A stretch of 64,000 nucleotides of DNA from Paraburkholderia sp. BL21I4N1 (GCF_002973525.1 NZ_PVEN01000006.1:62001-126000); one strand, 5' to 3'. Shown: positions 16,989 through 27,258, counted from the first letter of the stretch. Program-made: numbers and translations. Notes: a model not told the origin generated them from the letters alone.

Positions 16989-19900
16989 TTAAGCGTCGGG
17001 CGGCGTCTGACGCGCCGCGTGCCGTTCGGCCAGCCGCTGCAACAGCACGTAGAACGACGGGATGAACAGCACGGCGATACAGGTGGACGCGAGCATGCCT
17101 GAAAATACCGCAATCCCGAGCGAACGGCGCGCGCTCGCACTCGCGCCGGTGGCGATCACGAGCGGCACCACGCCGAGAATGAACGCGAACGACGTCATCA
17201 TGATCGGCCGGAACCGCAAACGCGCCGCTTCCACCGCGGCCTCGGCAATGCCCACGCCCTGCGCGCGCAAATGCCGCGCGAACTCCACGATCAGAATCGC
17301 GTTCTTGGCGGACAACGCGATCAGCAGCACGAGGCCGATCTGCGTGTACAGATTATTGGCGGCGCCGAGAAACGCCAGCGTGCCTGCCGTGCCGAGCAAT
17401 GCCAGCGGTACGGCCAGCACCACCGCGACCGGCAGCAGCCAGCTTTCGTACTGCGCGGCAAGGACGCAGAACACCAGCAATACGCCCACGGCGAACACCC
17501 AGTAGGCCGAATTGCCGACCAGCTTCTCCTGATACGACATCGCCGTCCATTCGTAGCCGACGCCGGCCGGCAGAATGCGCGCGGCCTCCTGTTCGAACGC
17601 CGCGATCGCGTCGCCGGTGCTGTAACCGTTCGCCGGATTGCCGTTGATGGCCGCCGCCGGCGCGAGGTTGTACAACGTCGCGACAGCCGGCCCGACGCTG
17701 GTATGCGCATCGATAAACGTGCCCAGTTCGACCATATGGCCGCTGTTGCTGCGAATCTGCAAGCGGCGTATGTCGTCGGTATCACGACGAAATGCGCCGT
17801 CGGCCTGCACGAACACGGGGAACGTATGGTTGAAAGTCGTGAACTGGTTCACGTAGCTGGAGCCGACATAGTCCTCCAGCAGATCGAACACATTGCCGAC
17901 CGGCACTTGCAGCGATTCAGCCTTGGCGCGATCCAGCGTGAGTTCGACGGTCGGCACCGACGCGCGAAACGGGCTGAACACGCGCTGCAATTCGGGTTGT
18001 TTCGAGACGCCGGCAATCAAGGCATCGGTAGCGTCCTGCAGGCGCCGATAGTTTTGCGAGCCGTCGGTCAGCATCACCTGCATCTGCACGCCGCCGCTAT
18101 TGCCCAGGCCCTGGATCGGCGGCGGCACGATCACCACCGAACGCACGTCGGGCAGTTTCGCGAGTTCGCGGTTCATGCGCAGATACAGCGAGCGCAGGTC
18201 TTCGCCCTTGCCGCGTTTGCTCCAGTCGTCGAGCGTCACGTAGATCAGCGCGGAATTAGGCAGCGAAGCGTTATTGTCGAGCGGCGAGATACCGCCGATC
18301 GACACCACGTGACTCACACCGGGAATCGCGCCGATCAGTTTTTCGATCTGCGTGCTAGCCTCGCGAGTGCGTCCGAGCGACGCCGCGTCCGCGAGTTGCG
18401 CGGCGATCAGCATATAGCCCTGATCTTCGAGCGGAATGAAGCTGGTGGGAATGCGTGTGAGCAGGAACGCAGACGCCGCGCCGAGCGCCAGCGCGATCAC
18501 GAGCGCGAGACGGCAACGCGCCACGAACCACGCGACCACTCGTACGTAGCCGCTTTCCACGCGCGCGTAGCCCTTGTCGAACACGCGATACACCACGTTC
18601 GGCTTGCCGGGCCGCGCGGGCCGCAACCACTTTGCGCTTTGCACCGGCTTGAGCGTCACCGCATTGATCGCGCTGATCACCGTGGTGGCGACGACCACCA
18701 ACGCGAATTGCCGGTACATCTGCCCCGTCACGCCACCCAGAAACGCCGATGGCAAGAACACCGAGATCAGCACGAGCGTGATGCCGACAATCGGCCCCAG
18801 CAATTCGTGCATCGCGTCGATAGCCGCCTGTTTAGGCGTCTTACCCAGTTCGATGTGTTGCGTGATGCCTTCCACCACGACGATCGCGTCGTCCACCACG
18901 ATCCCGATGGCCAGCACGATCGCGAATAGCGTCAGCAGGTTGATCGAAAAGCCGAGCAGATAGATCGCACCGAACGTGCCGATGATCGTCACGGGAATCG
19001 TCGTAGCGGGCACCAGCATGGCGCGCCAGTTCTGCAGAAACAGCAGGATCACCGCGAGAACCAGCAAGGCCGCTTCGAACAGCGTTTTGTAGACGTCGAG
19101 CACCGATTGCCGCACGAAGGTCGTCGTGTCGAACGGCAGTTGATAGCTGACGCCCTTCGGCATGTCTTTCGCGAGACGCGCCATGGTCGCCTTCACCGCA
19201 TTGCCCACCTCCAGTGCATTGGCCTCGGGCAACTGATAAATCGCGATGCCGGCCGCCGGTTTGCCGTCGAGATTGAAGAACTGCCCGTAACTGGATGAAC
19301 CGAGTTCGGTGTGCCCCACGTCGCGAATCCGCACGAAATGGCCGCCGTCGTTCGGATCGGCCTTGACGATGATGTCGTCGAATTCGTGCGGATCGGTGAG
19401 CGCGCCTTGCATCGTTACCGTCAGTTGGAACGCGGCTCCGCCCGCGTTCGGCTCGGCGCCGAGCTGACCCGCGCTCACGTCCTTGCTCTGGCTCTGGATC
19501 GCCTGCGTCACGTCGGCGGCGGTCAAACCGCGTTCGCTGAGCTTCTGCGGATCGAGCCACACGCGCATGCTGTATTGACCGGTGCCGAACACGGTCACGT
19601 CGCCGACGCCCGGCAAACGCGCGAGCGTGTCGCGCAGCGAAATCACCGCGTAGTTGCTGAGAAACAGCGAATCGTATTTTGGATCGGGCGATTGCAGCGT
19701 GTACAACTGCAAAATCGCGGTGGAACGCTTGCGCACGGTGACGCCCTGCTGCTGCACCGCCTGCGGCAATTGCGCGGTGGCGGCCGAGACACGGTTCTGC
19801 ACCAGTACCTGCGCCTTGTCGACATCGGTGCCGACGGCGAAGGTCACGGTCAGCGTGTAGGTGCCGTCGTTGGTGCTGGTCGACTGCATGTACAGCGCGT

Positions 19901-20120
19901 TTTCCACGCCGTTCACCTGAGTTTCGATCGGCAGCGCCACGCGGTCGATCACCGTCGCCGCGCTTGCGCCGGGAAAACGCGCCACCACCTGCACGGTCGG
20001 CGGCGTGATGGGTGGATATTGCGCGATCGGCAGATTGATGAGTGCCACGCCGCCCAGCAGCATCACGATCAGCGCGATCACATTGGCAAAAACCGGCCGC
20101 TCGACGAAGAAGCGGATCAT
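16989..20120 (-). CDS. RND multidrug efflux permease (HAE-1, AcrB/MexB type)
   Basis: This 1043-residue protein has the normal length. It opens MIRFFVERPVFANVIALIVM. The large periplasmic loops and the TM4 proton-relay aspartates (AIGIVVDDAIVVVEGI) are visible. The porter region begins AQYPPITPPTVQVVARFPG. It forms the inner-membrane pump of a tripartite drug exporter. Its ATG overlaps the adaptor stop (ATGA). The substrates, likely hydrophobic drugs or solvents, cannot be predicted. Confidence 0.95.
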   Translation of the reverse strand: MIRFFVERPVFANVIALIVMLLGGVALINLPIAQYPPITPPTVQVVARFPGASAATVIDRVALPIETQVNGVENALYMQSTSTNDGTYTLTVTFAVGTDVDKAQVLVQNRVSAATAQLPQAVQQQGVTVRKRSTAILQLYTLQSPDPKYDSLFLSNYAVISLRDTLARLPGVGDVTVFGTGQYSMRVWLDPQKLSERGLTAADVTQAIQSQSKDVSAGQLGAEPNAGGAAFQLTVTMQGALTDPHEFDDIIVKADPNDGGHFVRIRDVGHTELGSSSYGQFFNLDGKPAAGIAIYQLPEANALEVGNAVKATMARLAKDMPKGVSYQLPFDTTTFVRQSVLDVYKTLFEAALLVLAVILLFLQNWRAMLVPATTIPVTIIGTFGAIYLLGFSINLLTLFAIVLAIGIVVDDAIVVVEGITQHIELGKTPKQAAIDAMHELLGPIVGITLVLISVFLPSAFLGGVTGQMYRQFALVVVATTVISAINAVTLKPVQSAKWLRPARPGKPNVVYRVFDKGYARVESGYVRVVAWFVARCRLALVIALALGAASAFLLTRIPTSFIPLEDQGYMLIAAQLADAASLGRTREASTQIEKLIGAIPGVSHVVSIGGISPLDNNASLPNSALIYVTLDDWSKRGKGEDLRSLYLRMNRELAKLPDVRSVVIVPPPIQGLGNSGGVQMQVMLTDGSQNYRRLQDATDALIAGVSKQPELQRVFSPFRASVPTVELTLDRAKAESLQVPVGNVFDLLEDYVGSSYVNQFTTFNHTFPVFVQADGAFRRDTDDIRRLQIRSNSGHMVELGTFIDAHTSVGPAVATLYNLAPAAAINGNPANGYSTGDAIAAFEQEAARILPAGVGYEWTAMSYQEKLVGNSAYWVFAVGVLLVFCVLAAQYESWLLPVAVVLAVPLALLGTAGTLAFLGAANNLYTQIGLVLLIALSAKNAILIVEFARHLRAQGVGIAEAAVEAARLRFRPIMMTSFAFILGVVPLVIATGASASARRSLGIAVFSGMLASTCIAVLFIPSFYVLLQRLAERHAARQTPPDA

Positions 20121-21235
20121 GACCGACCCTGCGCCGCGGCCGCGACCACCTGCACCCGGGTGCCGGGCGCGACGGCTAGCGCGCCGCCGGTCACCACCCG
20201 ATCGTTCGCGTTCAGGCCCACGGTGACGGCTCGCAATGTGCCGTACAGTCCGCCGGTTTGCACCGCGCGCTTCTCGATCACGCCCGCGCCGTTCACGATC
20301 AGCACGGCAGCGCCGGCCTGCTCGCGCAGCAAGGCGGTATCGGGAATTAGCATGACGTTGCGCGGCGCGCCGGCGGGGATATGCACTTCGACCGACATGC
20401 CGGGAATCAGATGCGCGTCCTGATTGGCGATATCGGCACGCAGTTTGAGCGCACCGCTGGCCGAATCCACGCGGGTATCGACGAATTCGAGCGCGGCGTC
20501 TTCGCCCTGCGCGGCCGGCGCGCCGAGCACATTCACGCGCACGGTGCGTGGCGGTTTCGTGAACAGCCCGATACGATTCGCGTCGCGCTCGTTCAGCGTG
20601 AAATTCACGTACACCGGTTGAATGCGGTCCAAGGTGGCGAGCCTGGTGGAATCCGATGCGCCGACCAGATTGCCGACGTCGAATGAACGCGCGCCGATGC
20701 GGCCCGCGAATGGCGCGCGGATTTCCGTATAGCCGAGATTGATCCGCGACATGTCGCGTTTGGCGAGCGCCTGGTCGCGCGTGGTCTGCGCTTTCTGCAA
20801 CGACGATTCGGAGGTCGCGTTGTCGGACGTGAGCTGCTTCTGGCGTGTCAGTTCCTGATCCGCGTTGACGAGCGCGGCCTGGTCGTAAGTGAGTTGCGCG
20901 CGATACGAATCCGGCTCGATGCGGAACAGCAACTGGCCTTGCTTGACGTACGCGCCATCGGCGAAACCGATCTGCTGCAGCACGCCCTGCACGCGGGCCA
21001 CCAGCGTAACCGTGGCCGAAGGCGCGACGGTGCCGCTCAGGTCGAGTTGTTCGCGCACTTCGCGAGGCACGGGCCGGCTTACGCTGACTTGCGGTAGCGG
21101 TGCGTTCTGCGCGGCTTGGGAGCTGTTGTCGTGGCAGGCCGACAACGCGAGGATCGACGCGGCGAGAATAACCGGCGCGATGACTGCGAGCGGTGCAATG
21201 CGAAACGCGATGGCGGGTTTGATCCGGCTTTTCAT
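20117..21235 (-). CDS. RND periplasmic adaptor lipoprotein
   Basis: This 372-residue membrane-fusion protein starts at the ATG at 21235 with GAGGGC before it. An earlier ATG at 21283 could also be used. Its signal peptide ends in a lipobox (LALSAC). The body shows the hairpin and lipoyl pattern (LVARVQGVLQQIGFADGAYV, GQLLFRIEPDSY, NLGYTEIRAPFAGRIGARSF) of AcrA/MexA relatives. It links the pump to the outer-membrane channel encoded just upstream. Confidence 0.93.
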   Translation of the reverse strand: MKSRIKPAIAFRIAPLAVIAPVILAASILALSACHDNSSQAAQNAPLPQVSVSRPVPREVREQLDLSGTVAPSATVTLVARVQGVLQQIGFADGAYVKQGQLLFRIEPDSYRAQLTYDQAALVNADQELTRQKQLTSDNATSESSLQKAQTTRDQALAKRDMSRINLGYTEIRAPFAGRIGARSFDVGNLVGASDSTRLATLDRIQPVYVNFTLNERDANRIGLFTKPPRTVRVNVLGAPAAQGEDAALEFVDTRVDSASGALKLRADIANQDAHLIPGMSVEVHIPAGAPRNVMLIPDTALLREQAGAAVLIVNGAGVIEKRAVQTGGLYGTLRAVTVGLNANDRVVTGGALAVAPGTRVQVVAAAAQGRS

Positions 21236-21287
21236 ACAGCCCTCAGCCGTGCTCCGCTCGTTGTCCACGCATCGATTCGCCATGTTC

Positions 21288-22859
21288 TTATTTCCCGTTC
21301 TCAGGCTGTGCCACATTCGCGCGCGCCAACGCGGAACCGGCCGGCGGATTCAACAAACGCCCCCAATCCGTGCGCTGCGCCATCTGCGTGGCAATCTGTT
21401 CGCTGACCACCTGCTGCCCCTGCGCGACCTCCCAGCCGCCGCCGAGCGCACGATACAGCGACACCGCCGCCAGCGCCGCCAGCCCCTGGTTCTGCGCGAG
21501 CGCGTCGCCGTCGCGCAGCGCCGAACGCGACGCGTCCAGCACCGGATCGTAGGTCACCGAGCCCGCGCGATACTGCGCGTTCGCGAGCCGCAGCGCGCGT
21601 TGCGATGCATCGGAGGCGCGCGCGGACGCGGCGAGCGCATCCAGCGACGTGCGCAACGCGGCGATCGCGTCTTCCACTTCTTTCTGCGCTTGCAATACGG
21701 TGTTCTGATAGTCGAGCACCGCTTCCTGAAACGTCGCGTCCTGCACTCGCACCGCGTTTTTCAACTGGCCGCGATCGAGGATAGGCAACGTGATGCCCGC
21801 GGAAAACAGCCCGATCGTCTTGCTGCCCCATTGCGTCAAACCAATGCCGTGCTGCTCGCCCGACGACAACCCGAACAGCCCCGTCAACGACAGCGACGGA
21901 TACAGCTTCGCCTTCGCCGCGCCGATCAGCGCCGATTGAGCCGCCGCGTTGAGCGCGGCCTGACGCACGTCGGGACGGCGCCGCAGCAGGTCGGCGGGAA
22001 TGCCGACGTCGATCTGCGTGGGCGGCACGGGAATCGCCGTGCCGCCTTTGAGTTGCGCCTCGACGGCGTCGGGCGGATCGGCGAGCAGCACCGCCAGCGT
22101 GTCGCGATCCTGTGCGCGCGCCTTGATGAGCGGCGGAATCTGCGCTTCGGTTTCGGCCACCAGGGTGGCGGCCTGTTCGACGTCGAGCTGGGTCGCCGCG
22201 CCGTGTTTGTAACGCGCCTGCGTCAGCGTGAGGCTCTGCTGCACCGACTTGAGATTCTGCTGCGCCACTGCAATGCGCTGATCGAGCGTACGCAAGTCGA
22301 TATAGGCATTCGCGAGGTCGCCGAACAGGGACACCAGCGCGTTGTCATAAGCGGCTTCCGACACTCGCAATTGCGCGCGATCCGATTCGATCTGCCGGCG
22401 ATACTTGCCCCAGAAATCGATTTCCCAGCCGGCATTCAAGCGTAAATGTTCGGCCCACAAATGGGTGGGCGGCAACGGGCCCACGCCGCTCGTGTTGATA
22501 TGATCCGCGCCCGCCGACACGCTGCCCGACTGCGGCAGCAGATTTTCCGCGCTGGCCGCGAGTTGCGCGCGCGCCTTGAAGATATGCAGACCGGCCACTT
22601 GCAGCGACAGATTGCGCTGGTAAGCACGTTCTTCGAGCGCACTCAGCACCGGATCGTTGAACGCGGTCCACCAGGCGGCTTGCGCGGCAGGCGTGGCCTG
22701 CCCGTGGTCCGGCAAGCTTTCGAGCCAGCGGTTTTCGAGCGTCGCGTCCGGCTGTTTGAAATCGGGGCCGACGCTCTGGCAGGCGCTCAATGCCACGCTC
22801 ATCGACACTAGCATCGACGTGCAGGCAAGGCGCAAACGGCGGGACGTGGCGGATTTCAT
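21288..22859 (-). CDS. NodT-family outer-membrane efflux lipoprotein
   Basis: This 523-residue protein has a lipobox signal (SVALSAC) and a SVGPDFKQPD start to the mature part, a hallmark of the OprM/NodT family. Two OEP repeats follow, with LLRRRPDVRQAALNAAAQ in the second half. It is the first gene of the efflux set, followed by adaptor, pump, regulator and kinase. Confidence 0.94.
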   Translation of the reverse strand: MKSATSRRLRLACTSMLVSMSVALSACQSVGPDFKQPDATLENRWLESLPDHGQATPAAQAAWWTAFNDPVLSALEERAYQRNLSLQVAGLHIFKARAQLAASAENLLPQSGSVSAGADHINTSGVGPLPPTHLWAEHLRLNAGWEIDFWGKYRRQIESDRAQLRVSEAAYDNALVSLFGDLANAYIDLRTLDQRIAVAQQNLKSVQQSLTLTQARYKHGAATQLDVEQAATLVAETEAQIPPLIKARAQDRDTLAVLLADPPDAVEAQLKGGTAIPVPPTQIDVGIPADLLRRRPDVRQAALNAAAQSALIGAAKAKLYPSLSLTGLFGLSSGEQHGIGLTQWGSKTIGLFSAGITLPILDRGQLKNAVRVQDATFQEAVLDYQNTVLQAQKEVEDAIAALRTSLDALAASARASDASQRALRLANAQYRAGSVTYDPVLDASRSALRDGDALAQNQGLAALAAVSLYRALGGGWEVAQGQQVVSEQIATQMAQRTDWGRLLNPPAGSALARANVAQPENGK

Positions 22860-22957
22860 CGCGCATGGTTGGTCGTCAACGGACAGCTGAGGGTTCGGCG
22901 GCGGAACGGCTCGCGCGCCGCGCCACGGCCCTACGATCCCGCCGATCCACGCGCGGC

Positions 22958-23251
22958 TCAGTGCGCTGCCCCGCGTTGCTGCATGAATGCCTCGATCTGC
23001 GGCAACGTGATGTAGCCCGCCTTCTGCGCGTCGATCTCGTCGAAGTGCTTGGCGACCATCGGCATGCCGGCCGCGGCCTGGTCTTTGGTGAGCTTGCCGT
23101 CGTGCGTGGTGTTGGCATTCGAGAAACGCGTCTGCAACTGCTGCTCCATGCGCTGCATACGCTGAGGATTACCGGCCTGCGGCGCGGCGGATTGAGCGAA
23201 CGTAACGGTGGATGCGCAGCACAACAACACGATGGCGAACAACTTCTTCAT
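22958..23251 (-). CDS. Small exported EF-hand protein
   Basis: This 97-residue protein has a clear signal peptide (cleavage near FAQSA) and an AAGGAG ribosome site. Two EF-hand-like loops are visible (NTTHDGKLTKDQ and DAQKAGYITLPQ). Both have glutamine at position 12 where glutamate normally binds calcium, and the second lacks other acidic ligands, so binding may be weak. It lies 98 nt upstream of the efflux channel gene on the same strand and may be the operon's first gene. Confidence 0.8.
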   Translation of the reverse strand: MKKLFAIVLLCCASTVTFAQSAAPQAGNPQRMQRMEQQLQTRFSNANTTHDGKLTKDQAAAGMPMVAKHFDEIDAQKAGYITLPQIEAFMQQRGAAH

Positions 23252-23597
23252 GACCGACTCCTTGATGGGTCATCGAGCGTCGCCTGCTGGTGCCGCGATC
23301 CGTTCAATGACAGGCCGAATTCTTGGGCAAGCGCCGAGTGAACGCAATTTCAGAATCATGTCGAGTTATGTCATGACCGCCGCGACGCCCATTCGCGTGA
23401 CATGGAATGAAATGACTTTGCGATGCCGTTCCTAACGCGCTTTGCGTATCTTTCGTCTGCCGGCCCGAGCGACGCAGCCAGCGCCGTGAGCGCCGCCGCG
23501 ACCCGCGGAACGCCCCGGCTCTCAAGCAATCCGAACCACGCGACAGACTTTTTCACCGTAAGAAGCACGGCGCCGTTCACCGTCTCAGGAGTACTCC
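23252..23597. other. 346-nt divergent intergenic region
   Basis: It separates the EF-hand gene (reverse) from a small proline-rich protein (forward) and should hold both promoters. No clear promoter, repeat or gene was recognised; short reading frames here lack ribosome sites and protein-like composition. Confidence 0.4.
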
Positions 23598-23870
23598 GTG
23601 ACCATTCGCACCGTTTGCGTCTTCACCTTGACCGCCCTCGGCGTGGCCTGCTCGTCGCCGCCATTCGCCCGCACGTTCGCGTTGCCGCCCGCCACCGTGG
23701 TGTATGCGCCGCCGCCCCGGCCGGTCCATGGCGGCGTGCCGGTCAATCCGGTCTATGTGGCCGCGCCTCCGCTGACGCCCGTTCGCGTGACGCCGCGAAT
23801 CGTCGCCACGGCGCCTCGGGCAGCCGCGGATCGGCGATCGATGACGAAAAAGGCCGTTGAATCAGCATAG
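23598..23870 (+). CDS. Small proline-rich exported protein
   Basis: This 90-residue ORF starts with GTG, preceded by a clear AGGAG site. A signal-like N-terminus is followed by a proline/valine-rich mature part (VVYAPPPRPVHGG, VYVAAPPLTPVRVTPRI). A cysteine at residue 18 is not in a good lipobox. No family is recognised. It may be an envelope peptide, or could be non-functional. Confidence 0.5.
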   Translation: MTIRTVCVFTLTALGVACSSPPFARTFALPPATVVYAPPPRPVHGGVPVNPVYVAAPPLTPVRVTPRIVATAPRAAADRRSMTKKAVESA

Positions 23871-23968
23871 GACATGCTGTCGGCAAGATTGCCTGGTGAA
23901 TTCCCGTTGTACTGAGGAATAGAGCACGGGACGGGCGCGTGGAGCGCCGCAGCAAGTGAATCCGTGGT

Positions 23969-25219
23969 TCAGTTGATCAGAATCCGCGCGCCGAGCGCCA
24001 GCACGAGCGCCGGCAGCATCACCACCACGCCGACCTTCAGAAACTTCAGAAAGCCGACGTCCTCGCCTTCGCGGCGAATCGCGTTGAGCCAAAGGATCGT
24101 GGCGAGCGACCCCGTGATCGACAGGTTCGGCCCCAGGTCGACGCCGATCAGCAACGCGTCGATGACGCGCTCCGGGCTGTGCGCCTGCATCACGGTCGAA
24201 CTGGCGATCAGCCCGGCCGGCAGGTTATTCATCAGATTGCTGCCAATCGCGATGGCGGCTCCAGCCCAGCCCGCAGTGCTCATTTCGTTGTGCAGCGCCG
24301 CGCGCCGCGTCAGGCCGGCGAGCGTCGTGATGACGCCGGTGTGATCGAGCATCTCGACCAGCACGAACAGCGCGGCGACCAGCGGCAGCACGCTCCATGA
24401 GATCTCGCGGATCATCGGCAGCGGCGATTTGCGCTCCTGGATCAGCACGACCAGCGCCGTCAGTGCGCCGAGAATCGCGGTGGGCAAGCCGAGCGGCAGA
24501 TCGAACGCGGACACCGTCAGCAACGCGACGGCCGTCACCGCGATACCCGCGAGCGCGACGCGGCCGCTCGCCGACAGCGCGAGCGGTTCCAGATTCGCCT
24601 CGCAGGTGCCGGCCAGCGCGTCGCGCTGGCTCCAGCGCAGCATGACGTAAGTCGCGACGATCGACAGCAGCGAAGGCAGCGTGAAGCGCATCAGCCACGC
24701 GCCGAGCGCGGGCGTGTGATTGCCGTACAGCACGATGTTGGCCGGATTCGAGATCGGCAGCACGAAGCTCGCGGCGTTGGCGATGAAAGCGCAGACGAAC
24801 AGCAACGGCAACGGGTGCGTCTTCGCCTTTTTGGCGGCGGCGAAGACGGCCGGGGTGAGCACGACCGCGGCGGCGTCGTTGGAAAGAAAGGCGGTGATCA
24901 CCACGCCGACCAGATAGACGAGCAGGAACAGCTTGCGCGGCGAACCCTGGGCATGATTGACCGCCAGCACCGCGACCCAGTCGAACAGCCCTTCCCGGCG
25001 CCCCACTTCGGACAGCAGCATCATGCCGAACAGAAACAGGTAGACGTCGGTGCCTTTGCCGACTGCCGCGATCGCCAGATCGACCGGCAACAGCCCCAGC
25101 GACACCAGCAGCAACGCGCCGGCAACGGCCCAGACGGCCTCGGGCCATTTAAACGGCCGGGTGATGACACCGGCCGTGGCGGCCGCGGCGATACCCCAGG
25201 ATAGCAAAACGGAATTCAA
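23969..25219 (-). CDS. ArsB/NhaD-type anion permease
   Basis: This 416-residue protein has about 11-12 membrane helices. The best start is a TTG at 25219 with AAGG 8 nt upstream; no ATG fits, and the frame above it codes for no sensible protein. Motifs ITAFLSNDAAAVVLTPAV and IGSNLMNNLPAGLIAS are the paired asparagine-rich signatures of the ArsB/SLC13 ion-transporter superfamily. Related genes are often named arsenic transporter, but no ars regulator or reductase is nearby, so the substrate stays open. Confidence 0.85.
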   Translation of the reverse strand: MNSVLLSWGIAAAATAGVITRPFKWPEAVWAVAGALLLVSLGLLPVDLAIAAVGKGTDVYLFLFGMMLLSEVGRREGLFDWVAVLAVNHAQGSPRKLFLLVYLVGVVITAFLSNDAAAVVLTPAVFAAAKKAKTHPLPLLFVCAFIANAASFVLPISNPANIVLYGNHTPALGAWLMRFTLPSLLSIVATYVMLRWSQRDALAGTCEANLEPLALSASGRVALAGIAVTAVALLTVSAFDLPLGLPTAILGALTALVVLIQERKSPLPMIREISWSVLPLVAALFVLVEMLDHTGVITTLAGLTRRAALHNEMSTAGWAGAAIAIGSNLMNNLPAGLIASSTVMQAHSPERVIDALLIGVDLGPNLSITGSLATILWLNAIRREGEDVGFLKFLKVGVVVMLPALVLALGARILIN

Positions 25220-25340
25220 AACGTGAGCCTTGATGAGAGTTTGGGCCGCGCAGCGGCGCTCGCTACGCAGCAGCCGCCTTGGTGCGATCGCTGCCGGCGC
25301 TTGGTTAGCAAACCGTATGCCAGAGCGATGCCGCGCTGGC

Positions 25341-25360
25341 GCGGGTGCTGTGGCACCCGC
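25341..25360. other. Perfect hairpin behind the GGDEF gene
   Basis: An 8-bp stem (25341-25348 with 25353-25360) and a 4-nt loop lie 2 nt past the stop of the diguanylate cyclase. No T-run follows on either strand, so it is not a typical terminator. It may protect the transcript end. Confidence 0.4.
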
Positions 25361-25362
25361 CC

Positions 25363-26379
25363 TCAGCCCACCCGGTTCACCGCCGCGATGCAATCGCGCC
25401 CATTGTCTTTGGCAAGGTACAACTGCGAGTCCACCAGATTCACGAACGCCACCGGATCGGCGTCCGCCGCGGGAATCAGCGTGCCGACGCCGAAGCTCGC
25501 GGTGACCGTCTGGCGGAAAGGCGAACGTTCGTGCGCGATCTCTTCGGCGCTGAGCCGGTCGCGGCATCGCTCGACGACCTGCCGCGCGGCATCGGCGCCG
25601 GTATTCGGCAGGATCAGCACGAACTCCTCGCCGCCGAAGCGGCCGACGAAATCGCCGGGCCGCACTGCTTCACTCAGCACGGTGGCGACCCGCTTCAGGC
25701 ACGCGTCCCCTTGCACGTGGCCGTAGTAGTCGTTGTACGACTTGAAGAAATCGATGTCGGCCATGATTAGCGAAAGCGGCGCCGCGTGCCGCTGCGCCGC
25801 GCTCCATTCGCGCTGCAATACGGCGTCGAATTCGCGACGATTGCCGACGCCCGTAAGGCCGTCCTTGAACGACAGCGCTTCGAGTTCGCGTTGCAATTCG
25901 GCCAGCTTCTCTTCGGTCTTCTTGCGCTCGCTGATGTCGAACATGAAGCCGACCAGGGCCTCGACCTCGCCGTCGGCGTTGCGCACCACATGCACCACGT
26001 CGCGCAGCCAGACGTATTCGCCGCGGCTCGTCAATGCGCGATAGTCCGCTTCGTGATCGGTGCCCGCCCGCGACTGCGCGACGCAGAATTCGACCACCTT
26101 GTCGCGGTCTTCCGGATGCATGCGCGCGGCCCAGTCCTGCACCGTCTTCCAGCTCAACGGCGCCCAGCCGAGCAGCGCTTCGATCTGCGGACCGATATAG
26201 GTGAATGCCATGGTCGCCCAATCGATCTTCCACGGAATCGCTTTCGTCGATTCGAGCAAGGTGCGGTAGACGGCGGCGTCGTGCTCCATGTATCCTTCCA
26301 CGCCGGTTGCGGCCGGTGCGGAGTCATGCCGCAAAAAATCCGCGCCGAGCGGCGCGTTATGTTTGCCAGTGCTAGTCAT
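25363..26379 (-). CDS. PAS-GGDEF diguanylate cyclase
   Basis: This 338-residue protein starts at the ATG at 26379 with GAGGAAGG upstream. A PAS domain with its PAC tail (~30-155, ending GFMFDISERKKTEEKL) is followed by a GGDEF domain (~165-335) with an intact RFGGEEFVLIL active site. An RPGD inhibitory site lies five residues before it, so the product c-di-GMP should feed back. There is no signal peptide or membrane helix, so it is cytoplasmic. The PAS ligand is unknown. Confidence 0.93.
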   Translation of the reverse strand: MTSTGKHNAPLGADFLRHDSAPAATGVEGYMEHDAAVYRTLLESTKAIPWKIDWATMAFTYIGPQIEALLGWAPLSWKTVQDWAARMHPEDRDKVVEFCVAQSRAGTDHEADYRALTSRGEYVWLRDVVHVVRNADGEVEALVGFMFDISERKKTEEKLAELQRELEALSFKDGLTGVGNRREFDAVLQREWSAAQRHAAPLSLIMADIDFFKSYNDYYGHVQGDACLKRVATVLSEAVRPGDFVGRFGGEEFVLILPNTGADAARQVVERCRDRLSAEEIAHERSPFRQTVTASFGVGTLIPAADADPVAFVNLVDSQLYLAKDNGRDCIAAVNRVG

Positions 26380-26567
26380 CGATTCAATCCTTCCTCGCAG
26401 TCCAGACGCGCAAATTAACACAGCGCCGGCTGCAATCAGGCGTTTACGCAGCGCGCGGCCTTCAATTCCACGCCATTAGCGTCACCAATACAACGATCTG
26501 TTCTCTTCTCCCCGTCTATTCAGTTTTCATTGGCCTGCCTACTATCCGCATTCACCCGCGATACCGC

Positions 26568-27143
26568 ATGCCCAACCCACAGCAAAAGATGAAATCGAGT
26601 CCTTCAGATCCCGACCGCTATCACGGCACCGCCATTGCATTGCATTGGCTGATCGCCGCGCTGATCGTCTGCGGTTTCTATATCGGCTGGATCATGACCG
26701 ATATCCATGGCTTCACGCCGACCAAGCTCAAGTACTTCTCGTGGCACAAATGGATCGGCGTGACCGTCTTCGCGCTAGCCGTGGTCCGCGTGGTGTGGCG
26801 CGCCACCCACCGCGCGCCGGCGCTCGATAGCGCCACGCCCACGTGGCAGAAGGCCGCGGCGGATCTGGTGCATGGTCTGTTATATCTGTTGATGCTGGCT
26901 ATTCCGCTGTCCGGCTACTTCTATAGTTCCGCCGCCGGTATTCAGGTGGTGTATCTCGGCATCGTGCCGCTGCCCACCTTCATCGGCCCGGACCAGGCAC
27001 TCAAGGCAACGTTGCGCACGGTCCACGTGCTGCTCAATTACACGCTGCTGGCGCTGGTCGTCATGCACGTGCTGGCGGCGCTCAAGCATCAATTCGTCGA
27101 CCGCGACGGCCTGCTCGGCAGGATGATTCCATTCCTCAAGTAA
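26568..27143 (+). CDS. Cytochrome b561 (YceJ-like)
   Basis: This 191-residue protein has four membrane helices and haem-ligand histidines (AIALHWLIAAL, WHKWIGVTV, DLVHGLLYL, VHVLLNY). The ATG at 26568 is used; 26589 is an alternative. Two YceI genes follow on the same strand. The cytochrome b561-YceI pairing is common in proteobacteria, and the cytochrome is thought to pass electrons at the membrane for a YceI-bound isoprenoid partner. Confidence 0.9.
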   Translation: MPNPQQKMKSSPSDPDRYHGTAIALHWLIAALIVCGFYIGWIMTDIHGFTPTKLKYFSWHKWIGVTVFALAVVRVVWRATHRAPALDSATPTWQKAAADLVHGLLYLLMLAIPLSGYFYSSAAGIQVVYLGIVPLPTFIGPDQALKATLRTVHVLLNYTLLALVVMHVLAALKHQFVDRDGLLGRMIPFLK

Positions 27144-27258
27144 CGTCGCTTAACCATCAGGTGACAGGCGTAGCCGGCGATTGGCCACGGCCTGTTGGCA
27201 ATCTAATTCCCAGCGGTGCGTAATCAACGCACGCGGGTTCGATAGGATGCGTACCACT

